Positions 7,253-13,196 are shown, counted from the stretch's first letter. The stretch is DNA of 13,196 nt from JAQGMJ01 sp036271855 (GCA_036271855.1 DATAZV010000507.1:1-13196), one strand, 5' to 3'. Numbers and translations: made by a program. The notes: generated from the sequence alone by a model not told the origin.

Positions 7253-8014
7253 ATGAGCAAACGAGTGGAAGGCCTGGTGGCGATCGTCACCGCGGGAGGA
7301 CAGGGCCTGGGCGAAGCGATTGCCAAGACCCTGGCGGCCGAAGGTGCCAAGGTGGTGGTGGCGGACCGCAATGTCGCGGAAGCAAGCCGCGTGATCGCCG
7401 AAATCACCGCCGCCGGCAACACCGCGCTGATGGTCGAGGTGGACGCGACCAACGCCGCCTCGGTGCAGAAGATGGTCGATGCGGCGGTGGCGAAATTCGG
7501 CGCCATCGACATCCTGGTCAACGGCGCCGGCGGCTTCACCAAATTCACCCCGATCGCCGAGACCACCGAGGAAGACTGGGACCACGTCATCAACCTGAAC
7601 CTGAAAAGTGCCTTCCTGTGCAGCCGCGCCGTGGCCAAGGGCATGATGGCGAAAAAGAGCGGGCGCATCATCAACATCACCTCGGGCGCCGGCATCATGC
7701 CCAACCCCTTCGCGCCGACTTACGTGCCCTACGCCGCCGGCAAGGCGGGGATGATCGGCTTCACCAAGGCGCTGGCCGCCGAATTGGGGCCGTACAAGGT
7801 GACGGTGAATGCCGTGGCGCCCGGCACCGCCCTCACCCCGCGGGTGCGCAAGGTGCGCGACGCCGCCAGCATCGAAAAAATCGCCAGCCAGAATCCGCTG
7901 CGCGCCATCATCGAGCCGCAGGACTGCGCCGACGCGGTGCTGTTCCTCGCTTCCAAAGAGGCGCGGATGATCACCGGCGAAGTACTCAAGGTCAACGCCG
8001 GCAACCTGATGTAA
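7253..8014 (+). CDS. Short-chain dehydrogenase/reductase (SDR)
   Basis: This 253-residue classical SDR oxidises an alcohol or reduces a ketone using NAD(P). The cofactor loop is T13-AGGQG-L-G20, a slight variant of TGxxxGxG, and Asp38 after the second strand (VVVADRN) favours NAD(H). LVNGAGG stands for the usual NNAG. Catalytic residues are Asn116, Ser144, Tyr160 and Lys164 (YAAGK). Ser to Tyr spacing is 16, three more than usual, indicating a longer active-site loop (GAGIMPNPFAPTYVP). AAGGAAAAGG just before ATG 7253 is a strong ribosome binding site. It is the distal gene of the CMD/SDR unit and is followed by a terminator. The substrate is not identifiable; many such genes are annotated as FabG-like without being involved in fatty acid synthesis. 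Confidence 0.94.
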   Translation: MSKRVEGLVAIVTAGGQGLGEAIAKTLAAEGAKVVVADRNVAEASRVIAEITAAGNTALMVEVDATNAASVQKMVDAAVAKFGAIDILVNGAGGFTKFTPIAETTEEDWDHVINLNLKSAFLCSRAVAKGMMAKKSGRIINITSGAGIMPNPFAPTYVPYAAGKAGMIGFTKALAAELGPYKVTVNAVAPGTALTPRVRKVRDAASIEKIASQNPLRAIIEPQDCADAVLFLASKEARMITGEVLKVNAGNLM

Positions 8015-8044
8015 GCCCACCGCGCTGCCCGGGAGGACGGTGCG

Positions 8045-8059
8045 ACCACAGTTGTTGTA
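8045..8059 (+). repeat. Direct repeat copy 1
   Basis: ACCACAGTTGTTGTA here matches 8304-8318 (ACCACGATTGTTGTA) at 13 of 15 positions, in the same orientation, 259 bp apart. Role unknown. Confidence 0.4.
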
Positions 8060-8067
8060 AACCCTAT

Positions 8068-8083
8068 AAAACCTGAGGTTTTT
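8068..8083 (+). terminator. Weak hairpin after SDR
   Basis: AAAACC (8068-8073) pairs with GGTTTT (8077-8082) around a TGA loop, with one more T after. The stem has only two GC pairs; it may assist the stronger hairpin 55 bp further on. Confidence 0.3.
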
Positions 8084-8137
8084 CGCATTTATTGCGCGGC
8101 CATGTTTGCCGCACCCTGATAAAACGCCCTGAAAGAA

Positions 8138-8163
8138 GTCCCCTTGGGGGACCTGAGTTTTTT
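8138..8163 (+). terminator. Intrinsic terminator of the CMD/SDR unit
   Basis: GTCCCC (8138-8143) and GGGGAC (8147-8152) form a GC-rich stem with a TTG loop. A six-T run follows at 8158-8163 after five bases. It lies 124 bp after the SDR stop. Confidence 0.65.
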
Positions 8164-8280
8164 CCGGAAATTCGGCGGGCTGGCGACCACATTCGTGTTG
8201 ATGGATGAGCATCCGCCGCAAGCCGCGGGCTTGTTCCCCGCCGGCGCCGCATGCGCCGATCCGACCGGGCAATAACCGTA

Positions 8281-8298
8281 CATCGCCAGGCGGCGATG
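8281..8298. repeat. Perfect inverted repeat
   Basis: CATCGCC (8281-8287) and GGCGATG (8292-8298) flank an AGGC loop. It lies 5 bp before direct repeat copy 2. No T run follows, so termination is unlikely. Confidence 0.4.
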
Positions 8299-8303
8299 CA
8301 AGT

Positions 8304-8318
8304 ACCACGATTGTTGTA
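8304..8318 (+). repeat. Direct repeat copy 2
   Basis: ACCACGATTGTTGTA, partner of 8045-8059. Its CACGATTGT core (8306-8314) is also identical to bases 9871-9879 at the palindrome between the GntR and leuC-like genes. Confidence 0.4.
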
Positions 8319-8445
8319 GGCGTCGGCGACCGCGAATCCGCCGTTCCGGATCGCGGAAAAGCGCGCAGGGAGTATCGATGAATCGCGCGCATGGACTGGT
8401 TACCAAGATACGCGAAATCCGGCCGCGCGTGTGGGCCACGCGGCG

Positions 8446-8910
8446 TCAGCCGAACATCTTGCGATAGACCACGAAACCGGACTTCTCGGCCAGCTTGTCG
8501 TAGAGCTGCATCGCCGTGCCGTTGGTTTCATGGGTCTGCCAATAGACGCGCGGCGAGCCGGCGGCGGCAGCATGCCGGTAGACCGCCTCGATCAGCGCGC
8601 GGCCGACGCCTTTGCCGCGCGCCTGCGCGACGGTGAACAGGTCCTGCATGTAGCAAGAGGGCGCGATCTGGGTGGTGCTGCGGTGATACAGGAAATGCGC
8701 CAGGCCCAGCAGCTCGCCGGAAGACTCGGCGACCAGCGCATGCATCGGCTCATAGGCATCGAAAAACCGCGCCCAGGTCATTTGCGTGATCTCGGGCGCC
8801 AGCGCGGTCGCGCCGGCGCGGCCGTAGAAGGCGTTGTAGCCGTCCCACAGCGGCTTCCATCGGGCGAAGTCGTCGCGGCCTGCGGGGCGGATGGTGATGG
8901 CTTCCTGCAC
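8446..8910 (-). CDS. GNAT-family N-acetyltransferase
   Basis: This is a 154-residue acetyl-CoA-dependent transferase, cytoplasmic. The acetyl-CoA pyrophosphate loop QARGKGVGRALI (the Q/RxxGxG/A motif A) follows MQDLFTVA, and the C-terminal WQTHETNGTAMQLYDKLAEK segment is the family's motif B region (N...A..LY.K.G). The start is set at GTG 8910 because GAGGAA (8920-8925, minus strand) sits 9 nt upstream. An upstream in-frame TTG at 8958 would add 16 polar residues and has no such site. It diverges from the GntR regulator. The acceptor could be a small amine, an amino acid or an antibiotic, and nothing in the sequence decides. No operon partner is seen. Confidence 0.9.
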   Translation of the reverse strand: MQEAITIRPAGRDDFARWKPLWDGYNAFYGRAGATALAPEITQMTWARFFDAYEPMHALVAESSGELLGLAHFLYHRSTTQIAPSCYMQDLFTVAQARGKGVGRALIEAVYRHAAAAGSPRVYWQTHETNGTAMQLYDKLAEKSGFVVYRKMFG

Positions 8911-8919
8911 GGGAATTAT

Positions 8920-8925
8920 TTCCTC
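8920..8925 (-). promoter_or_regulatory. Ribosome binding site deciding the GNAT start
   Basis: GAGGAA on the minus strand, 9 nt before GTG 8910. It is the only good Shine-Dalgarno in front of this gene and so favours the GTG over an upstream TTG. Confidence 0.7.
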
Positions 8926-9035
8926 TTGCTGGTATTGGGTAGCGGGCGTGGCATGCAAACGGAATTATGACTCAGGCGTAGTGCCGATCGGCGGAGACGA
9001 CTGCGAAATGCGGAAAGTTCGCGCAAAGCCTGCCC

Positions 9036-9051
9036 TACAATAGCGCCATTG
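9036..9051 (+). promoter_or_regulatory. Candidate -10 and overlapping operator of the GntR gene
   Basis: TACAAT at 9036-9041 looks like a -10 box. It overlaps CAATAGCGCCATTG (9038-9051), a 14 bp palindrome with a single mismatched pair. A regulator binding there would block transcription, which fits autoregulation. No good -35 is visible. Confidence 0.4.
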
Positions 9052-9071
9052 CATTGATTGGAACCGGCCGG

Positions 9072-9812
9072 ATGGTCAGAATGGTCAGCCTGAAAAAAAC
9101 CAAAAAACCAGCATCCGCCCTGCCGGCCATCGGCCAGCTCGCCAAGTCCCTGCCCACCATGGTGGCGGGCCAGATGTTGCAGGCGATCCTCGAGGGCCGC
9201 CTGGCGCCGGGGACGCGCCTGACCGAGATCGAGCTGGCCGCCGAGCACGCGGTGAGCCGTGCCACCATCCGCGAAGCGCTGACGCAACTGGAGCGCCAGC
9301 GCTTTGTCGAGCGGGTGCCGCGCTACGGCGCGCGGGTGGCGGCCGTATCGAATGACGAGGTGCTGGAGATCTACCAGTTGCGCGCGGTGGTGTTTGGCCT
9401 CGCCTGCCGTCTCGCCTGCCAGCACGCCACCACTGCCGAACTTGACGAATTCGAGGCGGCGGTAAAGGAGATGGAGGCGCTCTCGGCCAGCGCCTCGACC
9501 AGCGCCACAAGCTACATGGAGCGTTCGATCGCCGCGCAGCAGATGATCATCAGCCTGTCGCACAGCCGGCGCGTCGGCGAGATGTACGAGCAGCTCACCA
9601 GCCTGACCCTGTGGCTGGCGATGATCCGCCAGACCGGGCTGGGCTTTGCCACGCCGAAGCGCCGCAAGGATTCGGCGGCCGACTGGCGGCGCATGGCCGA
9701 TGCCATGGCCGCGCGCGACAGCGCCGCCAGCGAAGCCGCCGCCTGCGCGCTGATGACGGCCTCCGGGCAGTATGTCTGGGAACAACTGAAAAAAGCCGCA
9801 AAACGCGCCTGA
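9072..9812 (+). CDS. GntR-family transcriptional regulator, FCD subfamily
   Basis: The 246-residue protein has an N-terminal winged helix (about residues 29-89). The GntR signature includes RLTEIELAAEHAVSRATIRE and then ALTQLERQRFVERVPRYG. An all-helical FCD effector domain follows (about 95-235). FCD domains usually bind a metal through one Asp and three His. Here the matching positions read Glu150, Ala154, Trp205 and a His-free last helix, so the metal site seems lost. The start is uncertain: ATG 9072, ATG 9081 and TTG 9054 are in frame, none with an ideal ribosome binding site. It lies upstream of and in line with the LeuCD/Bug operon, separated by a palindrome and a terminator, and is the likely regulator of that operon. 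The effector is probably a small organic acid. Confidence 0.92.
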   Translation: MVRMVSLKKTKKPASALPAIGQLAKSLPTMVAGQMLQAILEGRLAPGTRLTEIELAAEHAVSRATIREALTQLERQRFVERVPRYGARVAAVSNDEVLEIYQLRAVVFGLACRLACQHATTAELDEFEAAVKEMEALSASASTSATSYMERSIAAQQMIISLSHSRRVGEMYEQLTSLTLWLAMIRQTGLGFATPKRRKDSAADWRRMADAMAARDSAASEAAACALMTASGQYVWEQLKKAAKRA

Positions 9813-9872
9813 TCCAAGTTGTCCTGCGCGGCAAATAGGATGCCGCGCCGCCATGTTGCGGTGCGAAAATCA

Positions 9873-9888
9873 CGATTGTCGACAATCG
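9873..9888. promoter_or_regulatory. Perfect 16 bp palindrome, candidate GntR operator
   Basis: CGATTGTCGACAATCG is a perfect palindrome located 61 bp after the GntR stop and 90 bp before the leuC-like start. Its TTGT...ACAA core is the type bound by FCD GntR regulators (FadR-like sites centre on similar TNGT/ACNA half-sites). A poor promoter (TTGCGG at 9856-9861, GACAAT at 9881-9886, 19 bp spacing) would overlap it. Confidence 0.5.
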
Positions 9889-9902
9889 ACATGAAAAAGG
9901 TT

Positions 9903-9926
9903 AAGGTGCCTTGAGGCACCTTTTTT
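9903..9926 (+). terminator. Intrinsic terminator between GntR and leuC-like genes
   Basis: AAGGTGCC (9903-9910) pairs perfectly with GGCACCTT (9915-9922) around a TTGA loop, ending in six T (9921-9926). It most simply ends the GntR transcript. Only 51 bp remain before the leuC-like ATG, so if the operon promoter lies upstream of it, the hairpin would act as an attenuator. Confidence 0.82.
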
Positions 9927-9977
9927 AGTACGGTCGCGCGTTTCCCGCGCCGCGGCCCTGACCGAAAGAATCCCGTA

Positions 9978-11381
9978 ATGAGCGGCAAGGCCCTGTTCGA
10001 AAAAATCTGGGACTCGCACCTGATCGCCGAGCGCGAGGGCGGCGAGGCTCTGCTGTACGTGGACCGCAACGTGGTGCACGAGGGCCCCTTCTACGCCTTC
10101 GACGCCCTGGCGCGCGAAAAGCGCCAGGTGCACCGGCCCCTGCAGACCATCGCCTTTTCCGACCACTACGTGCCCACCACCGCGCGCGCGCTGGGCGCGG
10201 CCGGCATCAAGGACGGCGAGGCCCGCGTGATGGTGGAGCAACTGGGGCGCAACTCGCGCGCCACCGGCATCATCCACTTCGGCCTGCAGGACGAGGAGCA
10301 GGGCATCATGCACGTCGCCGGCCCCGAACTGGGGCTGTGCGAGCCGGGCATGCTGATGGGCGGAGCCGATTCGCACACCTCGACCAACGGCGCCTTCGGG
10401 CTGTTCGGCTTCGGCGTCGGCGCTTCACAGGTCAAGCACATCCTGGCGACGCAGACGCTGTGGTTCGCCCGGCCTAAGAACATGCGGGTGACGGTGGATG
10501 GCGCGCTCGGGCCGCTGGTCTCGGGCAAGGACCTGATCCTGGCGATCATCGCGCACATCGGCATCGACGGCGGCATCGGCCATGTGATCGAGTATGCCGG
10601 CGCGGCGATTCGCGCGCTGTCGATGGAGGGGCGGATGACGGTGTGCAATATGTCGATCGAGGCCGGGGCGCGCTCCGGCATGATCTGCCCGGACCAGACC
10701 ACTTACGATTACCTGGCGAAAACGCGCTACGGGCCGAAGGGCGAGGACTGGAAGGCGGCGCTGGCCTACTGGAAGACGCTGCCGACGGATGCCGATGCGC
10801 AATTCGACCGCGAGGTGCGCATCGACGGCAACGCGCTGGAGCCGATGGTCACCTGGGGCACCAACCAGGATGAGGCGATCGGCATTTCCGGCCTGGTGCC
10901 GGACCCTGGCTCCTTCGCCGACCCGGCGCGGCGCGAGCGCGCGGCGGAGGCGCAGGCGTATATGCGCATAAAGCCCGGCACGGCGATGCGCGATATCGCG
11001 GTGGACCGGGTGTTCATCGGCTCCTGCACCAATGCGCGCATCGAGGATTTGCGGATTGCCGCGACACTGGCGCAAGGAAAGAAGGCACGGGTGCCGACCA
11101 TCGTGGTGCCGGGTTCGATGTCGGTGAAGCGCGAGGCGGAGCGCGAGGGCCTGCATGAGATTTTCCTCGCCGCCGGCTTCGAGTGGCGCGACGCCGGCTG
11201 CTCGATGTGCACCGGCTCCAATGGCGACAAGGTGCCTTCGGGCGAGCGTTGCGCTTCCACCTCCAACCGCAATTTCGAGGGCCGCCAGGGGCGCGGCTCG
11301 ATGACCCACCTGGTGAGCCCGGCTTCCGCCGTGGCCGCCGCCATCACTGGCCGCCTGGCCGACGCGAGGGAGATCGCATGA
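9978..11381 (+). CDS. LeuC-like hydro-lyase large subunit (3-isopropylmalate dehydratase family, probable paralogue)
   Basis: This 467-residue aconitase-superfamily subunit carries a [4Fe-4S] cluster bound by Cys350 (FIGSCTNARIEDLR), Cys408 and Cys411 (GCSMC), at almost the spacing of E. coli LeuC. The tail GERCASTSNRNFEGRQGRG is family-typical. It departs from typical biosynthetic LeuC in several motifs: GADSHTSTNGAFG instead of GDSHTSTHGAFG, SDHYVPT instead of DHNVPT, TGSNGDKVP after the cluster cysteines, and GSMTHLVSP where an Arg usually stands (GGRTHLVSP). Together with LeuD-like and Bug genes this suggests a dehydratase or isomerase for another hydroxy acid (for example a methyl- or dimethyl-malate); that is inference. 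A weak GAAAGA lies before ATG 9978. The stop overlaps the next start by 4 nt. Confidence 0.92.
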   Translation: MSGKALFEKIWDSHLIAEREGGEALLYVDRNVVHEGPFYAFDALAREKRQVHRPLQTIAFSDHYVPTTARALGAAGIKDGEARVMVEQLGRNSRATGIIHFGLQDEEQGIMHVAGPELGLCEPGMLMGGADSHTSTNGAFGLFGFGVGASQVKHILATQTLWFARPKNMRVTVDGALGPLVSGKDLILAIIAHIGIDGGIGHVIEYAGAAIRALSMEGRMTVCNMSIEAGARSGMICPDQTTYDYLAKTRYGPKGEDWKAALAYWKTLPTDADAQFDREVRIDGNALEPMVTWGTNQDEAIGISGLVPDPGSFADPARRERAAEAQAYMRIKPGTAMRDIAVDRVFIGSCTNARIEDLRIAATLAQGKKARVPTIVVPGSMSVKREAEREGLHEIFLAAGFEWRDAGCSMCTGSNGDKVPSGERCASTSNRNFEGRQGRGSMTHLVSPASAVAAAITGRLADAREIA

Positions 11382-12046
11382 GCGCCATCGAGGCTTTCAC
11401 CACCCTGGAAGCGATAGCCGCGCCGGTATTTCAGGCGAACGTGGATACCGACAAGCTGATTCCGCACAAGTTTTTGCGCAAGCCGCTGTCGGCCGGGTAT
11501 CGTAATTTTCTGTTCTATGACCAGCGCTTCGCGGAAGACGGCAGCGAAAAGGACTTTGTGCTTAATCGGGCTCCGTTCAACCAGGCGGGCATCCTGCTTT
11601 CGGGGCGCAATTTCGGCTGCGGCTCGACCCGCGAAGGGGCGATTTATGCGCTGCAGGACTTCGGCATCCGCTGTGTGATCGCACCCTCCTTCGGCGATAT
11701 TTTTTACGCCAACTGTTTGCAAAACGGTTTGCTGCCGGTGGTGATCGGCGACGTGCAAGCGGAAAAACTGAATGCACATCTTGAAGCCAATCCTGGCGCC
11801 AAGGTGTCGGTCGACCTTGCGGCGCAGACCGTCACCCTACCCTATGGCGAGACGGTGCGCTTCGAGATCGATGCGCAGCGCAAGGAGCAGTTGCTCAAGG
11901 GGTTGGACGACATCGGCATCACCCAGCAGTATTCGCAGCAGATCGACCGCTTCGAGGCGGAGCACAAGAAGCGCCAGCCCTGGCTGTTTCGCGCGCAACC
12001 GGACTTGAGCGGTACGCGGGCGACGCTGAAGGAAGGGGTGAGCTGA
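11378..12046 (+). CDS. LeuD-like hydro-lyase small subunit (paralogue of 3-isopropylmalate dehydratase)
   Basis: The 222-residue swivel domain pairs with the preceding LeuC-like subunit. NVDTDKLIPHKFL (21-33) is the family start and NFGCGSTREG (78-87) is the substrate loop, with Ser83 and Arg85 at the aconitase Ser642/Arg644 positions. The usual SSREHA reads STREGA, so the His is replaced by Gly87. IAPSFGDIFYANCLQNGLLP follows as in all LeuD proteins. ATG 11378 overlaps the upstream stop as ATGA and has AGGGAG before it, so translational coupling is likely. The open frame continues upstream to 11183, but that stretch is antisense-free shadow of the leuC-like gene in another frame. At 222 residues it is slightly longer than biosynthetic LeuD. 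Confidence 0.93.
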   Translation: MSAIEAFTTLEAIAAPVFQANVDTDKLIPHKFLRKPLSAGYRNFLFYDQRFAEDGSEKDFVLNRAPFNQAGILLSGRNFGCGSTREGAIYALQDFGIRCVIAPSFGDIFYANCLQNGLLPVVIGDVQAEKLNAHLEANPGAKVSVDLAAQTVTLPYGETVRFEIDAQRKEQLLKGLDDIGITQQYSQQIDRFEAEHKKRQPWLFRAQPDLSGTRATLKEGVS

Positions 12047-13020
12047 TGCGCGCGCACCACTTCGCCCGCGTGCTGGCGGTCGCCGCCGGCATGTTTTGCG
12101 GCGTGGCCGGGGCGGCCGACGCCTTTCCTTCGCATCCGATCCGCTTTGTCGTGCCGGCGCCGGCGGGCGGCGCGCCGGACGAAATCGCGCGCATTGTCGG
12201 CCAGCGCCTGGGCGAACGCCTGAAGACGCAGGTGATCGTGGACAACCGCGGCGGCGGCAATGGCGTGATCGGCGCGGAAATCGCCAAGAACGCGCCGCCG
12301 GACGGCTACACTATCGTGCTGGGCTATGCGGGGCCGTTCGGCATCAACCCGGGCTATTACCCGAATCTTTCCTACGATCCGGTGAAGGACTTTTCGCCCA
12401 TCACCATGCTGGCGACCAGCCAGAACATCCTGGTGGTGCACCCAAGCTTTCCGGCGCGCTCGGTGAAGGAGTTGATCGCGATGGCCAAGGCCAAGCCGGG
12501 GCAGATCAACTATGCCTCGGGCGGCACCGGCCAATCTTCGCACCTGTCGATGGAGCTGCTGATGCACATGGCGGACATCCGCATGGTGCACATTCCGTAC
12601 AAGGGTGCCGGGCCGGCGCTGGCCGATACGCTGGGCGGCCAGGTGCCGCTGCATTTTGTCGCGGTGGCGCCGGCGATTCCGCTGATCGCGGCCAAGCGCC
12701 TGATTCCGCTGGGGGTGACCGGGAGCAAGCGCATTCCCACCCTGCCGAACGTGCCGACAATTGCGGAAGCCGGATTGCCGGGCTATGAAGTGCTGACCTG
12801 GTATGCGATGTTCGCACCGGCGAACGTGCCCAAGCCGGTGTTGTCACGCTTGCAGGAGGAGACCATCGCGATCATGAAAAGCCCGGAGCTGGCGAGCGTG
12901 TATCGTGAACGCGGGCTGGAACCGGGGGGCGAGGCGCCGGAGGAACTGGAGAAATACCTGCAGTCGGAAATCACGCGCTGGAAGGCGCTGATCAAGGCGG
13001 CGAATATCAAGACCGAATAA
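12046..13020 (+). CDS. Bug-type (TctC family) periplasmic solute-binding protein, second of three
   Basis: This 324-residue precursor has a signal peptide of about 23-26 residues (hydrophobic core LAVAAGMFCGVAGAA, cleavage near ADA). Family motifs follow: FPSHPIRFVVPAPAGGAPDE, VDNRGGGNGVIGAEIAKNAP then PDGYTI, the SVKELIAMAKAKPGQINYAS stretch, and WYAMFAPANVP. ATG 12046 shares its A with the LeuD-like stop (TGATG) and is preceded by AAGGGG, so it is the third gene of a coupled operon. The context suggests that this receptor captures the substrate, or a precursor, of the LeuCD-like enzyme. No membrane permease subunits are visible in the window. The ligand is unknown. Confidence 0.95.
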   Translation: MRAHHFARVLAVAAGMFCGVAGAADAFPSHPIRFVVPAPAGGAPDEIARIVGQRLGERLKTQVIVDNRGGGNGVIGAEIAKNAPPDGYTIVLGYAGPFGINPGYYPNLSYDPVKDFSPITMLATSQNILVVHPSFPARSVKELIAMAKAKPGQINYASGGTGQSSHLSMELLMHMADIRMVHIPYKGAGPALADTLGGQVPLHFVAVAPAIPLIAAKRLIPLGVTGSKRIPTLPNVPTIAEAGLPGYEVLTWYAMFAPANVPKPVLSRLQEETIAIMKSPELASVYRERGLEPGGEAPEELEKYLQSEITRWKALIKAANIKTE

Positions 13021-13026
13021 ATGGCC

Positions 13027-13041
13027 CGCGCAAGATGCGCG
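13027..13041 (+). repeat. Small hairpin between two Bug genes
   Basis: CGCGCA (13027-13032) and TGCGCG (13036-13041) flank an AGA loop, 6 bp after the Bug stop. No T run follows, so it may affect mRNA stability between the two genes rather than terminate. Confidence 0.35.
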
Positions 13042-13048
13042 AGGGACT

Positions 13049-13055
13049 AGGGGAG
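13049..13055 (+). promoter_or_regulatory. Strong ribosome binding site of the third Bug gene
   Basis: AGGGGAG lies 5 nt before ATG 13061, a near-ideal Shine-Dalgarno, and supports that start over ATG 13064. Confidence 0.7.
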
Positions 13056-13060
13056 ACAAA

Positions 13061-13196
13061 ATGATGACTTCGATTCGATACCGGCGCTTTGCGTTGCTGC
13101 TGGCGGCCTGCGGGCTGGCGCTGGGGCAGGCGGCTTGGGGCCAGGCGTTTCCGAACCGGCCGATCCGCATCGTCGTCGCCTCCACCGCCGGCGGCG
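13061..13196 (+). CDS. Bug-type (TctC family) periplasmic solute-binding protein, third of three, cut by the window edge
   Basis: Only 45 codons are present. They encode a signal peptide (basic start SIRYRRF, hydrophobic core ALLLAACGLALGQAAW, cleavage near GQA) followed by the Bug family beta-1 segment FPNRPIRIVVASTAGG, which identifies the family despite truncation. It starts 40 bp after the previous Bug gene with a strong ribosome binding site and so appears to continue the LeuCD-like operon. Two consecutive Bug receptors could bind different substrates or be a recent duplication; their signal peptides and beta-1 segments differ clearly, which argues against a very recent copy. Confidence 0.9.
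   Translation, partial: MMTSIRYRRFALLLAACGLALGQAAWGQAFPNRPIRIVVASTAGG

Larger units (their letters stand above)
8015..8445. other. Intergenic region between SDR and GNAT genes, no convincing gene
   Basis: These 431 bp lie between two convergent genes. I see tandem terminator-like hairpins, one pair of 15 bp direct repeats and several inverted repeats, listed separately where clear. A hairpin immediately past the GNAT stop (CGCGTG 8426-8431 with CACGCG 8437-8442) could weakly end that gene. Open frames here are short, lack ribosome binding sites and resemble no protein family. Confidence 0.6.

Noticed and set aside
8045..8318. Direct repeats as insertion-sequence or mobile-element ends
   Set aside because: No transposase or inverted terminal repeats lie between them, and 259 bp with no coding content gives no support for a mobile element beyond speculation.
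6197..8392. 731-codon minus-strand open frame opposite the CMD and SDR genes
   Set aside because: Same antisense artefact: low-complexity His-rich translation, and two well-supported genes with good ribosome binding sites lie on the other strand.
8916..9854. 312-codon minus-strand frame opposite the GntR gene
   Set aside because: No recognisable domain, while the plus strand encodes an unmistakable GntR/FCD protein.
9891..9914. Seven-codon mini frame MKKVKVP running into the terminator stem
   Set aside because: It looks like a leader peptide but has no ribosome binding site and no run of Leu or other regulatory codons, so chance is more likely.
9978..12046. Housekeeping leucine biosynthesis leuCD
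   Set aside because: Active-site motif changes, absence of leuB and coupling to Bug receptor genes argue against it, though only a whole-genome check can exclude it.

Overview
The window is high-GC DNA that looks like a betaproteobacterium of the order Burkholderiales (Alcaligenaceae or a similar family). This is inferred from three Bug-type (TctC family) periplasmic binding-protein genes, a class III CoA-transferase, an FCD-type GntR regulator, LeuCD paralogues and a TrxC-type thioredoxin packed into 13 kb. Nothing seen is phage, transposon, CRISPR, tRNA or rRNA.

Left part (1-3817). A partial amidase-signature hydrolase runs off the left edge on the minus strand and diverges from trxC. trxC ends in a strong bidirectional terminator shared with a convergent small gene for a 31-38 residue single-pass membrane peptide. 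An AraC-family regulator (minus) follows and diverges from an Amidohydro_2-type hydrolase (plus).

Middle part (3819-8014). Two divergent two-gene units share one intergenic region (6045-6289). Leftward: a Bug receptor, then a CaiB/BaiF family III CoA-transferase. Rightward: a tandem-domain carboxymuconolactone-decarboxylase-like protein, then an SDR dehydrogenase. This resembles a small catabolic module: periplasmic capture of a carboxylate, CoA activation, then ring or lactone and redox chemistry. The substrate is not evident. A 431 bp gap (8015-8445) holds a terminator and short repeats but no gene.

Right part (8446-13196). A GNAT acetyltransferase (minus) diverges from a GntR/FCD regulator (plus). 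After the regulator come a perfect 16 bp palindrome and an intrinsic terminator, then a tight operon: LeuC-like, LeuD-like (4 nt overlap), Bug receptor (1 nt overlap) and a second Bug receptor cut by the right edge. The LeuCD pair keeps the iron-sulfur cysteines but departs from typical biosynthetic LeuCD at substrate-side motifs. Its coupling to Bug receptors and a GntR regulator suggests a catabolic hydro-lyase for an imported hydroxy acid rather than leucine synthesis.

No radically new system was found. The most interesting points are the paralogous LeuCD-Bug operon with its candidate operator, the divergent CoA-transferase/CMD/SDR module, and the small membrane peptide.
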